From assembly GCA_016708345.1 (NCBI GenBank), contig JADJFX010000009.1, forward strand, positions 186,001 to 250,000: a stretch of 64,000 bases of DNA. The letters are read 5' to 3'. The stretch comes from Candidatus Rhodoferax bjergmarkensis. Lineage in GTDB: Bacteria; Pseudomonadota; Gammaproteobacteria; Burkholderiales; Burkholderiaceae_C. Numbering within the stretch: the first letter of the stretch is position 1; each line of letters begins with the position of its first letter. Below the pieces are notes generated by a model that had not been told where the DNA came from, searched no databases, and worked only from the letters and a program-made list of their open reading frames with translations. This document shows positions 42,401 through 50,615 of this stretch, in pieces. Position numbers and translations under genes: made by a program.

Positions 42401-45333
42401 CAGATTCGACCGTAGGCTTGGCGCATTCGTTGTCTGGCAGCTCGGCAACCGTTGGTTTCTTCGCCTTGTCCGAAATCGCACGTGCGTTGGAGCAAGCGCT
42501 GCGGCATGTGCAATTGCACGCACAAAGTATTCCGGAACATGCCAAAGTATTTATAGAAGCTGCGGAAGATATTCGTCGCTTGTTGCATCAGTTTGCAGCA
42601 GGGTTCCTTAAAGAACCTAACCGCTCCTTGCTTGACGCCTTGAAGCAGATTCAGGAGCTTGAGTTTCCGACAGTTGCTTCAGAATATGAAGACTCTTCAT
42701 ACGACGAAGCTTTGCCCCAGCAAGAAGCTGCAGTTGAGTCGGACTTTTCCGGGTTACCAGAAGCCGACGCTCCTGAAAAAATCGTGGTCGAACAAAGATC
42801 GTCCGACGAACTCACCCTCGACCTTGCCCCAGAGGGCTTGATTGAGGATGAAAGCTTTAGTGCTGTTCAAGAGCCAGTTGTGACTGCGGTAGAGCCTGAA
42901 AAGCTGTCTTTGCCACGGTCTCCAGAACTGGATGTCAGCGCTGTGCAAGCGCATGTCGAAGATGAAGTCGATGACATCGACGCACTTGATGCACTTGATG
43001 TTGACCTGTTTCCCATTTTTGAAGAAGAAGCACTTGAGCTGTTGCCACGACTGGGAAGCGGTTTGAGGCAGTGGACAGACAGTCCGGCAGATCTTGCTGC
43101 TCGCAATGAAGTTTTGCGTGTGTTGCACACTCTGAAGGGTAGTGCTCGTTTGGCGGGTGCCATGCGTCTGGGTGAGATGACTCACCGCATGGAGTCTGCC
43201 ATTGAACACTTGGGAACTGAGTTTTTGCAGTCATCCCAGTTAGAGCACCTACTGACCCGATTTGATGCGGTTCAAACCAATTTTGACCAATTACGTGCAA
43301 CGCCTGAGCAGGCCTTGAATCATCCGGAGTCAAGCCCGGTAGTAGATGATGGCAAGCCTGCGGGCAGTGTTGCCGTTCAAACGGCACCATTGGCAACGAC
43401 GCAGTCATCTGCTGCCACCACTATGCCAGTTGTTACGCAGTTGGCACCGGTACGAAGTATCTCCAACCAAACGGTGCGTGTACGTTCTCAGTTGCTTGAC
43501 CGCATGGTTAACCAAGCAGGCGAGGTCATCATCACGCGGTCACGTCTGGAAGCGCGTTTGAGCCAGCTGCGTGGGTCGCTGGGTGAGTTGACGGGCAATC
43601 TGGATCGCTTGAGAAGCCAATTGCGTGATATTGAATTGCAATCTGAGTCACAAATGCAGTCGCGTTTGGCGCAGGCCAAGGACTCTGCCCAAGGATTTGA
43701 CCCGCTGGAGTTTGACCGCTTTACCCGGGTGCAGGAACTGACCCGTATGATGGCCGAGTCTGTGCATGACGTGGCCACCGTGCATCGCAGTTTGCAGCGT
43801 ACGGTGGAGGGTACCGAGGATGACCTGATCATCCAGGCGCGCCAAGCGCGTGAATTGCAACGCGACCTGCTTCGAACCCGGATGGTGGAGTTTGAGGGTA
43901 TTTCAGACCGTTTGTATGGTGTTGTCCGTCAGGCCGCCAAGGATGCGGGCAAGCAGGTCAAGCTGGATATCAGCGGTGGATCACTTGATATGGACCGTGG
44001 GGTTTTGGAGCGCATGGCACCTGCGTTTGAGCATGTGCTGCGCAACGCAGTTGCGCATGGTGTGGAAGACCCGGCAACTCGTGTTGCAGCGGGAAAGTCG
44101 GCCGTGGGCACCATCACCATCAAACTCTTGCAGCAAAGCAATGACGTGACCGTGGAATTCAGTGATGACGGTGCTGGTTTGAATCTAGATCGCATCCGTG
44201 AAAAAGCGAAAGCCAGTGGCCTCATGAAAGAGGGAGATGTCATTTCCGATGCCGAGGCCGCTAACATGATTTTCATGCCTGGGTTTTCCACTGCGTCACA
44301 AATTACCGAATTGTCCGGTCGCGGTATTGGAATGGACGTTGTCCGATCCGAAGTTATTGCGCTAGGTGGTCGAATTGAAACATCAACTGAGCGTGGACTG
44401 GGAACTAATTTCAAATTGATACTGCCACTCACGACGGCCGTCACGCAGGTGGTGATGTTACGCATGGGCGATTTGATGGTTGGTGTGCCGGCCAATCTGG
44501 TAGAGATGGTGCGCAGGGTTCCTATTGCTGATCTAGACCGCGCCTACAAAGACGATACATTTGAGTTCAATGGAGAGCAGGTTCCCTTCTTCTGGGCTGG
44601 AGCCCTGTTGCAGGCTTCCGTCAACAGCGTTGAAGTCAAAACCAAAACCGTGCCAGTTTCGATTTTCCGCAGCGCGGGCCAGCGTATTGCAATGCACGTC
44701 GATGAAGTGCTTGGAAACCAAGAGGTGGTGGTCAAAAATCTCGGACCTCAACTGGCCCGTCTTCCTGGTTTGGCCGGCATGTCGGTGCTCGCATCGGGTG
44801 CTGTGGTATTGATCTACAACCCGGTGGCCCTTGCCACGGTTTATGGGGATCAGGCCCGGCAGCTCAGAGCTAGTGTCAGCCCGGCTGCAGATGCAACGAC
44901 TCTCGATGCAGGGACCCAACAGCCGCAACTGATGCACACAGTCGGCCAAGCCCCACTTGTTCTGGTTGTGGATGATTCGATCACGGTGCGTCGCGTAACC
45001 CAGCGTTTGCTCAAGCGTGAAGGATTCCGGGTGGCCTTGGCGGCCGACGGTTTGCAGGCACTGGAGCGTTTGCAGGAAGAAAAACCGTCCATTGTTTTGT
45101 CAGACATTGAAATGCCTCGAATGGATGGTTTCGATCTGGCGCGTAACATACGCCGCGACGAAAAACTGCGCGACCTCCCCATCATCATGATCACCTCACG
45201 TATTGCCGAGAAGCATCGTGAGCATGCCCGTGAACTCGGCGTTGACCACTATCTTGGCAAGCCGTATTCGGAAGATACGCTGATCGGTTTGGTGCGACAG
45301 TACTGCGCTGCTCCGGTTGACACGGCGGCCTGA
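39448..45333 (+). CDS. pilL: Hybrid chemotaxis histidine kinase ChpA/PilL
   Basis: About 1961 residues from ATG 39448 (GTG 39436 is an alternative). After an N-terminal degenerate Hpt-like part come Hpt domains with phospho-His candidates in RRAFHTLKGSSRMVGF (~735), LAHSLSGSSATVGF (~990) and VLHTLKGSARLAGAMR (~1224), separated by acidic Glu/Val-rich linkers. Then follow the dimerisation domain, an HATPase (HVLRNAVAHGVEDP; DDGAGLNLDRI; GRGIGMDVVRSE), a CheW domain and a C-terminal receiver (VLVVDDSITVRRVTQRLL, LSDIEMPRMDG). It phosphorylates PilG and PilH. P. aeruginosa ChpA has more Hpt-like domains. The frame is intact over almost 6 kb and closes the operon. Confidence 0.94.
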   Translation: MQPTSALTGENEHASTDLGPLAWVLEELRKSLDGATKALRRFVRDAELARGSDLSALDASQLRIARQQLHQAVGALEMVGMEAPAKVLRAMEALAQRFVQRPELCSDDAANKVERASFALTEYLEGVLKGKAASAVALFPQYRDVLELAGTDRVHPADLWTSEWRWIDVALAQQAPALAYDPSTQARLDVSALKVIKTGDVPAAKLLRNLSLGFASAQKPLEPRVFWKMCAAYFEAVALGLCPLDVYGKRAASRILLQCRTLARGEPNVSDRLAQDLLFFCAQAIPKSESQAPVLCAVRAAYGLTQTKPFDYETPQFGRFDPALLVQARKRIAAATETWSALAGGDTNRLKVATDQFSLVADSVLKLHPESGDLARALSKSIEVTARSGEAPTPALAMEVATAVLYLEAAYEDMDPTEVNMAERSASLAKRLDHVNAGGQPEALEGWMEDLYRRVSDRHTMGSVVDELRATLGGVEKSLDAFFRNPTDKLPLHEVPSQLAQMRGVFSVLGLDQAALAALRMRGSVEKFLVDDINAEAARKGIFEKLGNSLGALGFLIDMLSYQRTLAKKLFVYDEDLGEFKPLMGREKPAVIEPKSEVITVESFDFEIPLEEPADSVTEKVTEKVGEEPPANGIELVPEASSAESLSVAEPVSTTPVSSEPTRQLEVPMVVQRSVPVQPVSPVDTGDSMDDDERELQEIFLEEAREVVQTGLGALESLGTDATDLEQQTTLRRAFHTLKGSSRMVGFNEFGEAAWSMEQLLNARLAEQKPASIELINLSTRAINGFSRWIDDIAAGTDSGWSAQPFRNAADSLRLDDKVVDFVLPGEVVQQTASPDELGRDFSTTQVLIPSETESTASLQELNAPDLVDFDLSDITEVQSPSVEQVGEVNASESLPPMAQEPLTEVVEATETKVELSQTETSAETPNVVATDVVDLDLEDQVKVIGTLRIGIPLYNVYLNEADEWSRRLLTELNEWALELPRTLTDSTVGLAHSLSGSSATVGFFALSEIARALEQALRHVQLHAQSIPEHAKVFIEAAEDIRRLLHQFAAGFLKEPNRSLLDALKQIQELEFPTVASEYEDSSYDEALPQQEAAVESDFSGLPEADAPEKIVVEQRSSDELTLDLAPEGLIEDESFSAVQEPVVTAVEPEKLSLPRSPELDVSAVQAHVEDEVDDIDALDALDVDLFPIFEEEALELLPRLGSGLRQWTDSPADLAARNEVLRVLHTLKGSARLAGAMRLGEMTHRMESAIEHLGTEFLQSSQLEHLLTRFDAVQTNFDQLRATPEQALNHPESSPVVDDGKPAGSVAVQTAPLATTQSSAATTMPVVTQLAPVRSISNQTVRVRSQLLDRMVNQAGEVIITRSRLEARLSQLRGSLGELTGNLDRLRSQLRDIELQSESQMQSRLAQAKDSAQGFDPLEFDRFTRVQELTRMMAESVHDVATVHRSLQRTVEGTEDDLIIQARQARELQRDLLRTRMVEFEGISDRLYGVVRQAAKDAGKQVKLDISGGSLDMDRGVLERMAPAFEHVLRNAVAHGVEDPATRVAAGKSAVGTITIKLLQQSNDVTVEFSDDGAGLNLDRIREKAKASGLMKEGDVISDAEAANMIFMPGFSTASQITELSGRGIGMDVVRSEVIALGGRIETSTERGLGTNFKLILPLTTAVTQVVMLRMGDLMVGVPANLVEMVRRVPIADLDRAYKDDTFEFNGEQVPFFWAGALLQASVNSVEVKTKTVPVSIFRSAGQRIAMHVDEVLGNQEVVVKNLGPQLARLPGLAGMSVLASGAVVLIYNPVALATVYGDQARQLRASVSPAADATTLDAGTQQPQLMHTVGQAPLVLVVDDSITVRRVTQRLLKREGFRVALAADGLQALERLQEEKPSIVLSDIEMPRMDGFDLARNIRRDEKLRDLPIIMITSRIAEKHREHARELGVDHYLGKPYSEDTLIGLVRQYCAAPVDTAA

Positions 45334-45345
45334 GGTGCAAATCCT

Positions 45346-45376
45346 CTTGCACATGCTGCTGAACAGCATGTGCAAG
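45346..45376 (+). terminator. Hairpin terminator after the pil/chp operon
   Basis: Perfect 13 bp stem CTTGCACATGCTG/CAGCATGTGCAAG with a CTGAA loop, 13 bp after the pilL stop, followed by ATTTAG. The T-run is weak, and the hairpin could also serve the convergent gene. Confidence 0.75.
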
Positions 45377-45390
45377 ATTTAGATGTTGGC

Positions 45391-46080
45391 TCAGCCGGTT
45401 AAGGAGCGAATTTGGACTGCCTGCGTAAGCCTAGTCAGCATTTCTAAAAACCGCTGGGAAGCAACTTCTGCTGACCAAGGAGCCCACGGTTCGCAGGCAT
45501 AGATGGCGGCCAGAGGGTCGACGTCAAGCACTGGAAACTCAATTTTTAGCACCTCGCGCACCTCTTGTCGTGACCAGCCGGTGCAGTGAACGGCTTCGGA
45601 GGCTGCGGCAATCGAGTCAGCGCGTTTGTGTTCGATGTATGCAGCCTTGGACCACGTCGGGACCTGATAACGGGCAAATACCGCTTTGAGAAGGCGTTCA
45701 CTAACATCCCGAAACTGCTGACCCAGCACTGACTTCAGTGGGGAAATGCAGTCAAATCCGAGAAACCCTTCCTCGGCATCGTGTAACAGTTCCAGCAGTT
45801 CCTCGCCCGGCACCAAAGGCAGTGGGGCCCAAGCCCGGCGCAGCGCCAGCACGGTCAAGGAATGTTGCGCAACCGACAAGGGCAGGGGCCAAATAGATTC
45901 ACCGCCCCACCGGTATGTGCGCGACAGACGGGCCGCCAGATCAATGTCCAGCCAGGCATCGGGCTGCGGATTTACCAGATCGAGATGTCGCCCAGATGGC
46001 AGGCGTATCCAAGCGCGGGGACTGGTAGGAAGGGGGGAGTGACTTGGTGCTGAGTTTGGCGCTTTTGGATTTTGTGCCAT
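45391..46080 (-). CDS. HD-domain phosphohydrolase
   Basis: 229 residues from ATG 46080. The N terminus is Pro/Ser-rich; WIRLPSGRHLDLVNPQPDAW precedes SVAQHSLTV (metal His) and LLHDAEEGFLGFDC (HD motif), then KRADSIAAASEAVH with a further Asp. It resembles YfbR-like nucleotidases but with a longer C-terminal part, so substrate specificity is not assigned. It is convergent with pilL. Nothing else is seen in the 197 bp before the next gene. Confidence 0.75.
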   Translation of the reverse strand: MAQNPKAPNSAPSHSPLPTSPRAWIRLPSGRHLDLVNPQPDAWLDIDLAARLSRTYRWGGESIWPLPLSVAQHSLTVLALRRAWAPLPLVPGEELLELLHDAEEGFLGFDCISPLKSVLGQQFRDVSERLLKAVFARYQVPTWSKAAYIEHKRADSIAAASEAVHCTGWSRQEVREVLKIEFPVLDVDPLAAIYACEPWAPWSAEVASQRFLEMLTRLTQAVQIRSLTG

Positions 46081-46277
46081 CTTTTTCACTGGGCAGTTTC
46101 TGGTTTGAAGATTGTCTTCGTACACAACGTCGCTCTTTCGAGGCTGGCTGAAACCTTGCAGCGCCCTGGCGTTAGAAGTGCTTCGAACCTCCAGCTAAGT
46201 ACGGTCACAGCACTGAATCCCGCTTGCACCAAGCATCGCTCAAAGCGGTTGATTGAATACTTCAAAATTCCAAAAAT

Positions 46278-47909
46278 TCAGCGGTGTGTAATGACGCAGT
46301 TGCGACCACCATGCTTGGCGTCGTAAAGCGCTTCGTCTGCGTCCTTGATCAAGGCTTCTGTGTTGGCCTTGGATGGGAATTGGGACACGCCGGCGGAAAA
46401 AGTAGCGTCAAACCAAGTGTCTTCAAAAGCATACTTAATGAGATTGAAGTCTCGCCTTATGCGGTCGAGAATTTCAAACGCCTGATCGGCATCGGAGCCC
46501 GGCAGAATAACCAAAAACTCTTCACCGCCATATCGACCGACCAAGTCAGTCTTGCGCAGGCGCTGGCGCAAGAGCCAAGCCAAGCTTCGGATCACCCGGT
46601 CACCCATGGGGTGGCCATACTTGTCATTAACCTTTTTGAAATGGTCAATGTCAATCATCGCCACTGACAACTGGCTATCTTTGGTGCTTGCCAAGTTGAC
46701 TGCAGTAGCCAATCTTTCTTTTGACGTGCCATGGTTCAGCAATCCGGTAAGGCTGTCGTGCTGCATTGAACGCCGCAGGGCACGATATCGCTCGATTTTA
46801 CTTTTGACGACAGCATTTAAAAACACCGGATTAAATGGTTTGGTGAGAAAGTGTTCTCCGCCAAGCCGCAATGCATCAACCTGCAAAGCAATGTCACCGT
46901 CGCCGGAAAGATAAATGACGGGCGTTGAAAGAAACTCTGCGTGCTGACGAATGACCCGCGTGGCTTGCACGCCCGTGCAATCGGGCATGTACATGTCCAT
47001 CAGAATAAGGTCAGGCTGAAAGCTGCGAAGTCCGGTCAACACGTCGCTGGGTTTTGTCACTGCGAACGATTCGATGCCATTTTGTTTGAGCGTACGCTGG
47101 ATTGATTTGCTTGCCGTTAGCGAGTCTTCGACGACAAGTACGCGGTAAGGTGCTTCTTCCTCGCTGCTGCACAATTCGATGATCTTGGCAAGAATCACCG
47201 CCTCGGGAGTTGCCTCGGCGAAGCAAAAATCGCATCCAGCTGACAGGGCCGCCTTGAGACTGTTGAAGTCTGATTGAATCTGCAGGGCGAGTATCTTGCT
47301 GGCTGAAAACCGAGTTCGCAAATTCTTGATGTGTCGACCTGCTTCTTCTAAGGCAATGCCCTGCATGTCAAGCAACAAAATTGACGGTTCAACATCATCA
47401 CCGGGAACGCTATCCCATGCAAATAATTCGGCTTCGATACTGAAGTATTCAAGTTGAGTGACAAGGTTTGTCCACTGATTGTCGTTGCTGCCTATCAGCC
47501 AGATTCTGTGTGTGGGCACGAGGTCAGATGCACGTTTGGCCTCAATGTTTGTGCGGCGATATTCAACTGGGCGCGTATTGCTGTCAATGAATCGAGTGAC
47601 CCGATCCGTTAGTTCAGCCATTTGATTGCTTAAGTCGTCCAGCACACCATCGGTGATTTCATGTTTGTCGCCCTCATCGAACATCGCCAACGCTTGTTGT
47701 TCAAGTCGGTGGGATATTTGGTGCAAACCCGACAGACCCTTGCCGTTCAGGAACTCAGAAAAACTTGACAAACAAACCGCGAACTCCACAAATGAGGCAA
47801 AACCTGGCGAAGCCACATAAGTACTCCACTTGCTGTGAAGTTCATCACTTTTCTTCTTGAGCTCAACAGGTGGGGAGTACATTTTTTGATTATGCCAAAT
47901 TTGAAGCAT
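46278..47909 (-). CDS. Diguanylate cyclase with Hpt-like, degenerate receiver, receiver and GGDEF domains
   Basis: 543 residues from ATG 47909 (47882 possible). A helical N-terminal region (SGLHQISHRLEQQALAMFDE) resembles an Hpt domain; ~residues 125-240 (HRIWLIGSNDNQWTNLVTQL) fold like a receiver lacking the acidic pocket. A canonical receiver follows (VLVVEDSLTASKSIQRTLKQ, DLILMDMYMPDCTG, FLTKPFNPVF), then a GGDEF domain with active-site RYGGEEFLVIL and an upstream RKTD inhibitory site. PleD-like, it should make c-di-GMP on phosphorylation. Next to the Pil/Chp operon it may link surface sensing to c-di-GMP, an inference from position. Confidence 0.88.
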   Translation of the reverse strand: MLQIWHNQKMYSPPVELKKKSDELHSKWSTYVASPGFASFVEFAVCLSSFSEFLNGKGLSGLHQISHRLEQQALAMFDEGDKHEITDGVLDDLSNQMAELTDRVTRFIDSNTRPVEYRRTNIEAKRASDLVPTHRIWLIGSNDNQWTNLVTQLEYFSIEAELFAWDSVPGDDVEPSILLLDMQGIALEEAGRHIKNLRTRFSASKILALQIQSDFNSLKAALSAGCDFCFAEATPEAVILAKIIELCSSEEEAPYRVLVVEDSLTASKSIQRTLKQNGIESFAVTKPSDVLTGLRSFQPDLILMDMYMPDCTGVQATRVIRQHAEFLSTPVIYLSGDGDIALQVDALRLGGEHFLTKPFNPVFLNAVVKSKIERYRALRRSMQHDSLTGLLNHGTSKERLATAVNLASTKDSQLSVAMIDIDHFKKVNDKYGHPMGDRVIRSLAWLLRQRLRKTDLVGRYGGEEFLVILPGSDADQAFEILDRIRRDFNLIKYAFEDTWFDATFSAGVSQFPSKANTEALIKDADEALYDAKHGGRNCVITHR

Positions 47910-47930
47910 CGAATCGTTGGTCGAAATGGT

Positions 47931-48701
47931 TCACGCTCGTCCGATCAGTCGGTAAGCGATCAGACCGGCCATTTCGTGCAGCGCCAGATGCCATTTTTTG
48001 GGGTTCCGCGTCAAGGAATAATTTGTCCAAGATGTGCTCGTCCCGGTTTGATAATCTACCGGGTAAGGCGTTACATTCCAACCCGCTTTTCGAAACGTGG
48101 CCAAGGCGCGCGGCATGTGATAGGCCGAAGTGAGCAGCAGCCACGAATCGGCAGGATTCACGCCTGGTACAGCGGCGCTGAAAACAGCATTTTCATGCGT
48201 GTTACGTGACACCGATTCGTACAGAACCCGCTGCGGCAGGATGCCCATATTGTCAAAAAATACTTTGGCGCGCGCAGCCTCTTTGGGGCCTGTCGAAACC
48301 ATTTCACCTTCTCCACCTGTGAATAGAACGCGCAAATGAGGGTAGCGCTGCATCAGCGCAATCGGAACAATCATGCGTTCAGCTGCGTCATTCAATGCGA
48401 TTTGGTCATGGGCCAGCCACACATAGCCCGGTTCCAGTGCGCCGCCAAGCACCACCAAACCGGTATATTTTTGTAAGTCGGAACCCGCAACAGGTGGAGG
48501 GTGCTGGTCTTCAAGTTGGCGCAGTAAAGTGTCAGCTGGCAGTGTCCATCCCGTCAGCAACAGGACGCAAAGAGCGGTCCAGCACAGCCCGACACCTCCG
48601 CGGCGGTGTACCGACATGCACAACAGGCCACCCAACAAGAAAATCATGACCCAAGCCAAAGGTTGGGTGGCGAAAGAAAGTAATTTTGAAGCGATAAACA
48701 T
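47931..48701 (-). CDS. YdcF/ElyC (DUF218) family envelope protein
   Basis: 256 residues. Two N-terminal membrane segments (LAWVMIFLLGGLLCMSV; VGLCWTALCVLLLTGWTL) are followed by the DUF218 domain: GLVVLGGALEPG, RVLFTGGEGEMVS, SRNTHENAVFSA and WLLLTSAYHMPRALATFRKA. ElyC-type members affect peptidoglycan/undecaprenyl-carrier metabolism; the activity is not known exactly. It lies 21 bp upstream of the GGDEF gene in the same orientation. Confidence 0.85.
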   Translation of the reverse strand: MFIASKLLSFATQPLAWVMIFLLGGLLCMSVHRRGGVGLCWTALCVLLLTGWTLPADTLLRQLEDQHPPPVAGSDLQKYTGLVVLGGALEPGYVWLAHDQIALNDAAERMIVPIALMQRYPHLRVLFTGGEGEMVSTGPKEAARAKVFFDNMGILPQRVLYESVSRNTHENAVFSAAVPGVNPADSWLLLTSAYHMPRALATFRKAGWNVTPYPVDYQTGTSTSWTNYSLTRNPKKWHLALHEMAGLIAYRLIGRA

Positions 48702-48805
48702 GCTGTCCTACAGAATTACACGATCAGGCACTTTTCTGCAGGACGCAGTAAACAGAATCGACTGGAAAAATCAGACGATGAGGGTGGCCGAAATCAAATG
48801 GAAAA

Positions 48806-49048
48806 TTAAAGAATCCGAATCAAGCCGCTTCGACCATGGCAAAGATCGTGCTCGTATTTGCGCCGCTCCTGAATGGTTTGACGCATTCGCTCCAAGCGCA
48901 GCTTTTCCATATGCAATTCAACAACTCGCAAGCCAGTGCCGACGCGGCGCTGTTTGACGACTTGTTCATTCTTGAGAAACTGATGCAGTTTGTGCTCCAA
49001 CCCAATTTTCGTTACCAACAATTCAATATCGGTGAGTTTTTCGTTCAT
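48806..49048 (-). CDS. Small charged protein of unknown function
   Basis: 80 residues from ATG 49048: MNEKLTDIELLVTKIGLEHK then a basic helix (VVELHMEKLRLERMRQTIQE). The pattern suggests one long amphipathic or coiled helix. Unrecognised; the gene is supported only by helix-like composition and reasonable codon use. Confidence 0.4.
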   Translation of the reverse strand: MNEKLTDIELLVTKIGLEHKLHQFLKNEQVVKQRRVGTGLRVVELHMEKLRLERMRQTIQERRKYEHDLCHGRSGLIRIL

Positions 49049-49128
49049 AATTTTTTTAGTTGGCAGCGTCGTACTTTGCGCGCTGCTATGTTTGTCTCCT
49101 GATCGAATATTAACAAAAAGTGCAAACA

Positions 49129-50112
49129 TCAAGGCGTCCACCAGTACCGAATGACATGAAAGTAAACGGGTGCGGCAAAGATGATGGAGTCCATGCGGTC
49201 CAGCATGCCCCCGTGGCCTTCGATCAGAGTGCCCCAGTCCTTCACGCCCCGGTCGCGTTTGATGGCGGACATGACCAGCCCGCCCAGAAAACCCATTGAA
49301 CAGGTCAAAAAGGCCAACAGCGCGGCCTGCACGGGTAAGAACGGTGTGATCCAGTACAGGCTGGCACCCAGCGCCGTGGCACTGGCCACGCCGCCCACCA
49401 GTCCCTCCCAGGTTTTTGAGGGCGACAGTTCCGGTGCCACCTTGTGTCGGCCCGTGAGCTTGCCCCAGATGTACTGCAGCACGTCGCTGCCTTGCACCAC
49501 GATGATGAGCCAGGTGATCAAGAGCAGCGGGCTATGCGCATAGCCGGGGATTTCGAGCATGAACAGGGCGGGAACATGGCTGATGCAAAAAATGCACACC
49601 ATCAAGCCCCACTGCACTTTGGCCGTACGTTCCAGAAAACGCGAGGTGTCGTCCGACAGCACCGCCACGATGGGCATGACCAGAAAGGCATAGACCGGTA
49701 TGAAGATCGCATACAAGCCATACCAGGAAATCCACAGCAATCCATACTGCGCCGGCAGCACCACCGCAAAGGCCAGCAGCACAGAAAACCGGTAGCCACC
49801 CTCTTTGGCGGGATCCGATTCATTGGCCACATGCATGTACTCACGCAGCGCGGCGAGGGAAATCAAGGCGAACATGACGATAACCCCGCGCCGACCCAGC
49901 AAAAAAGCCAGACCCATCAGCGCCACCATCACCCACCAAGCGTTGATGCGCGCGTTCAGGTTGTCAATGACCTGGTGAGGTTGCCCCTTGGCGACGGTTT
50001 GTTTGAGCACCAGCGCCACGGTGGATGCGAGCACCAAGGTAGCGCCAATACCGGCGCAGAGCTGGGCTGCGGGGTTGGTGTGCAGCAAGAGGTTGATCTG
50101 ATCCATCGTCAT
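49129..50112 (-). CDS. Phosphatidate cytidylyltransferase-like protein (CdsA/YnbB family)
   Basis: 327 residues from ATG 50112, which overlaps the preceding stop as ATGA. About eight membrane segments; the CDP-diglyceride synthase signature is complete in SAIKRDRGVKDWGTLIEGHG then GMLDRMDS, with LSPSKTWEGLVGG before it. Such enzymes make CDP-diacylglycerol from phosphatidate and CTP. This copy lies last in a cluster with YnbA-, YnbC- and YnbD-like genes rather than in the usual cdsA context (frr-uppS-dxr), so it is the YnbB-type paralogue. It would supply the CDP-lipid for the YnbA-like transferase. Confidence 0.88.
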   Translation of the reverse strand: MTMDQINLLLHTNPAAQLCAGIGATLVLASTVALVLKQTVAKGQPHQVIDNLNARINAWWVMVALMGLAFLLGRRGVIVMFALISLAALREYMHVANESDPAKEGGYRFSVLLAFAVVLPAQYGLLWISWYGLYAIFIPVYAFLVMPIVAVLSDDTSRFLERTAKVQWGLMVCIFCISHVPALFMLEIPGYAHSPLLLITWLIIVVQGSDVLQYIWGKLTGRHKVAPELSPSKTWEGLVGGVASATALGASLYWITPFLPVQAALLAFLTCSMGFLGGLVMSAIKRDRGVKDWGTLIEGHGGMLDRMDSIIFAAPVYFHVIRYWWTP

Positions 50113-50615
50113 GGCAAAGTTCCTGAAAAACAAAACACCACATAGCCGGAAAGAAGACAAGTGCCCACTGCCAGCACCAACTGCCCGGACAGAACCCAAG
50201 CGTAAAGACGAATCAATTTTTGGCTGCCCGCAATTCGGCTGCTCAGGCTGCGGGTTGTTGTCTGCGCTGGGCGCAAGCCAATACGCGCAAGGCCTTGGTC
50301 AATATCCGTCAGGCTAATCTGCCCTTGGCCCAGTGCGTCAAAAAGCCGGGCATCGAACTGCAGGCGCAGGCACAGCACACGCTCTGGCGGCATCAGCACG
50401 AAAAACTGCAATGCAAACATAACCATCGGCCATAGCAAAGCGGACGTTGCAAGCAACGGGTTGGCCGCCCTGCCTTGGTGAAGAGCACTGGTGCCCAGTG
50501 CCAGAGCGGAGATGGACGCAGCCAGCAAGATGCAGGCCAAAATTGCACCTTGGCAATGCACCGAACGCAACCACGCGCCCAGTACCAGCGCATCAGACTT
50601 GTCACGCTCATCCAT
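50109..50615 (-). CDS. Membrane protein of unknown function in the ynb-like cluster
   Basis: 168 residues. Three hydrophobic segments (QGAILACILLAASISALALG; LLATSALLWPMVMFALQFFV; AWVLSGQLVLAVGTCLLSGY) flank a cytoplasmic part (RLFDALGQGQISLTDIDQGL). It overlaps the PAP2 gene by 8 bp and the CdsA-like gene by 4 bp, so it is certainly co-transcribed. E. coli ynbABCD has no counterpart that I know of. I recognise no family; a subunit or modulator of the neighbouring lipid enzymes is possible. Confidence 0.65.
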   Translation of the reverse strand: MDERDKSDALVLGAWLRSVHCQGAILACILLAASISALALGTSALHQGRAANPLLATSALLWPMVMFALQFFVLMPPERVLCLRLQFDARLFDALGQGQISLTDIDQGLARIGLRPAQTTTRSLSSRIAGSQKLIRLYAWVLSGQLVLAVGTCLLSGYVVFCFSGTLP

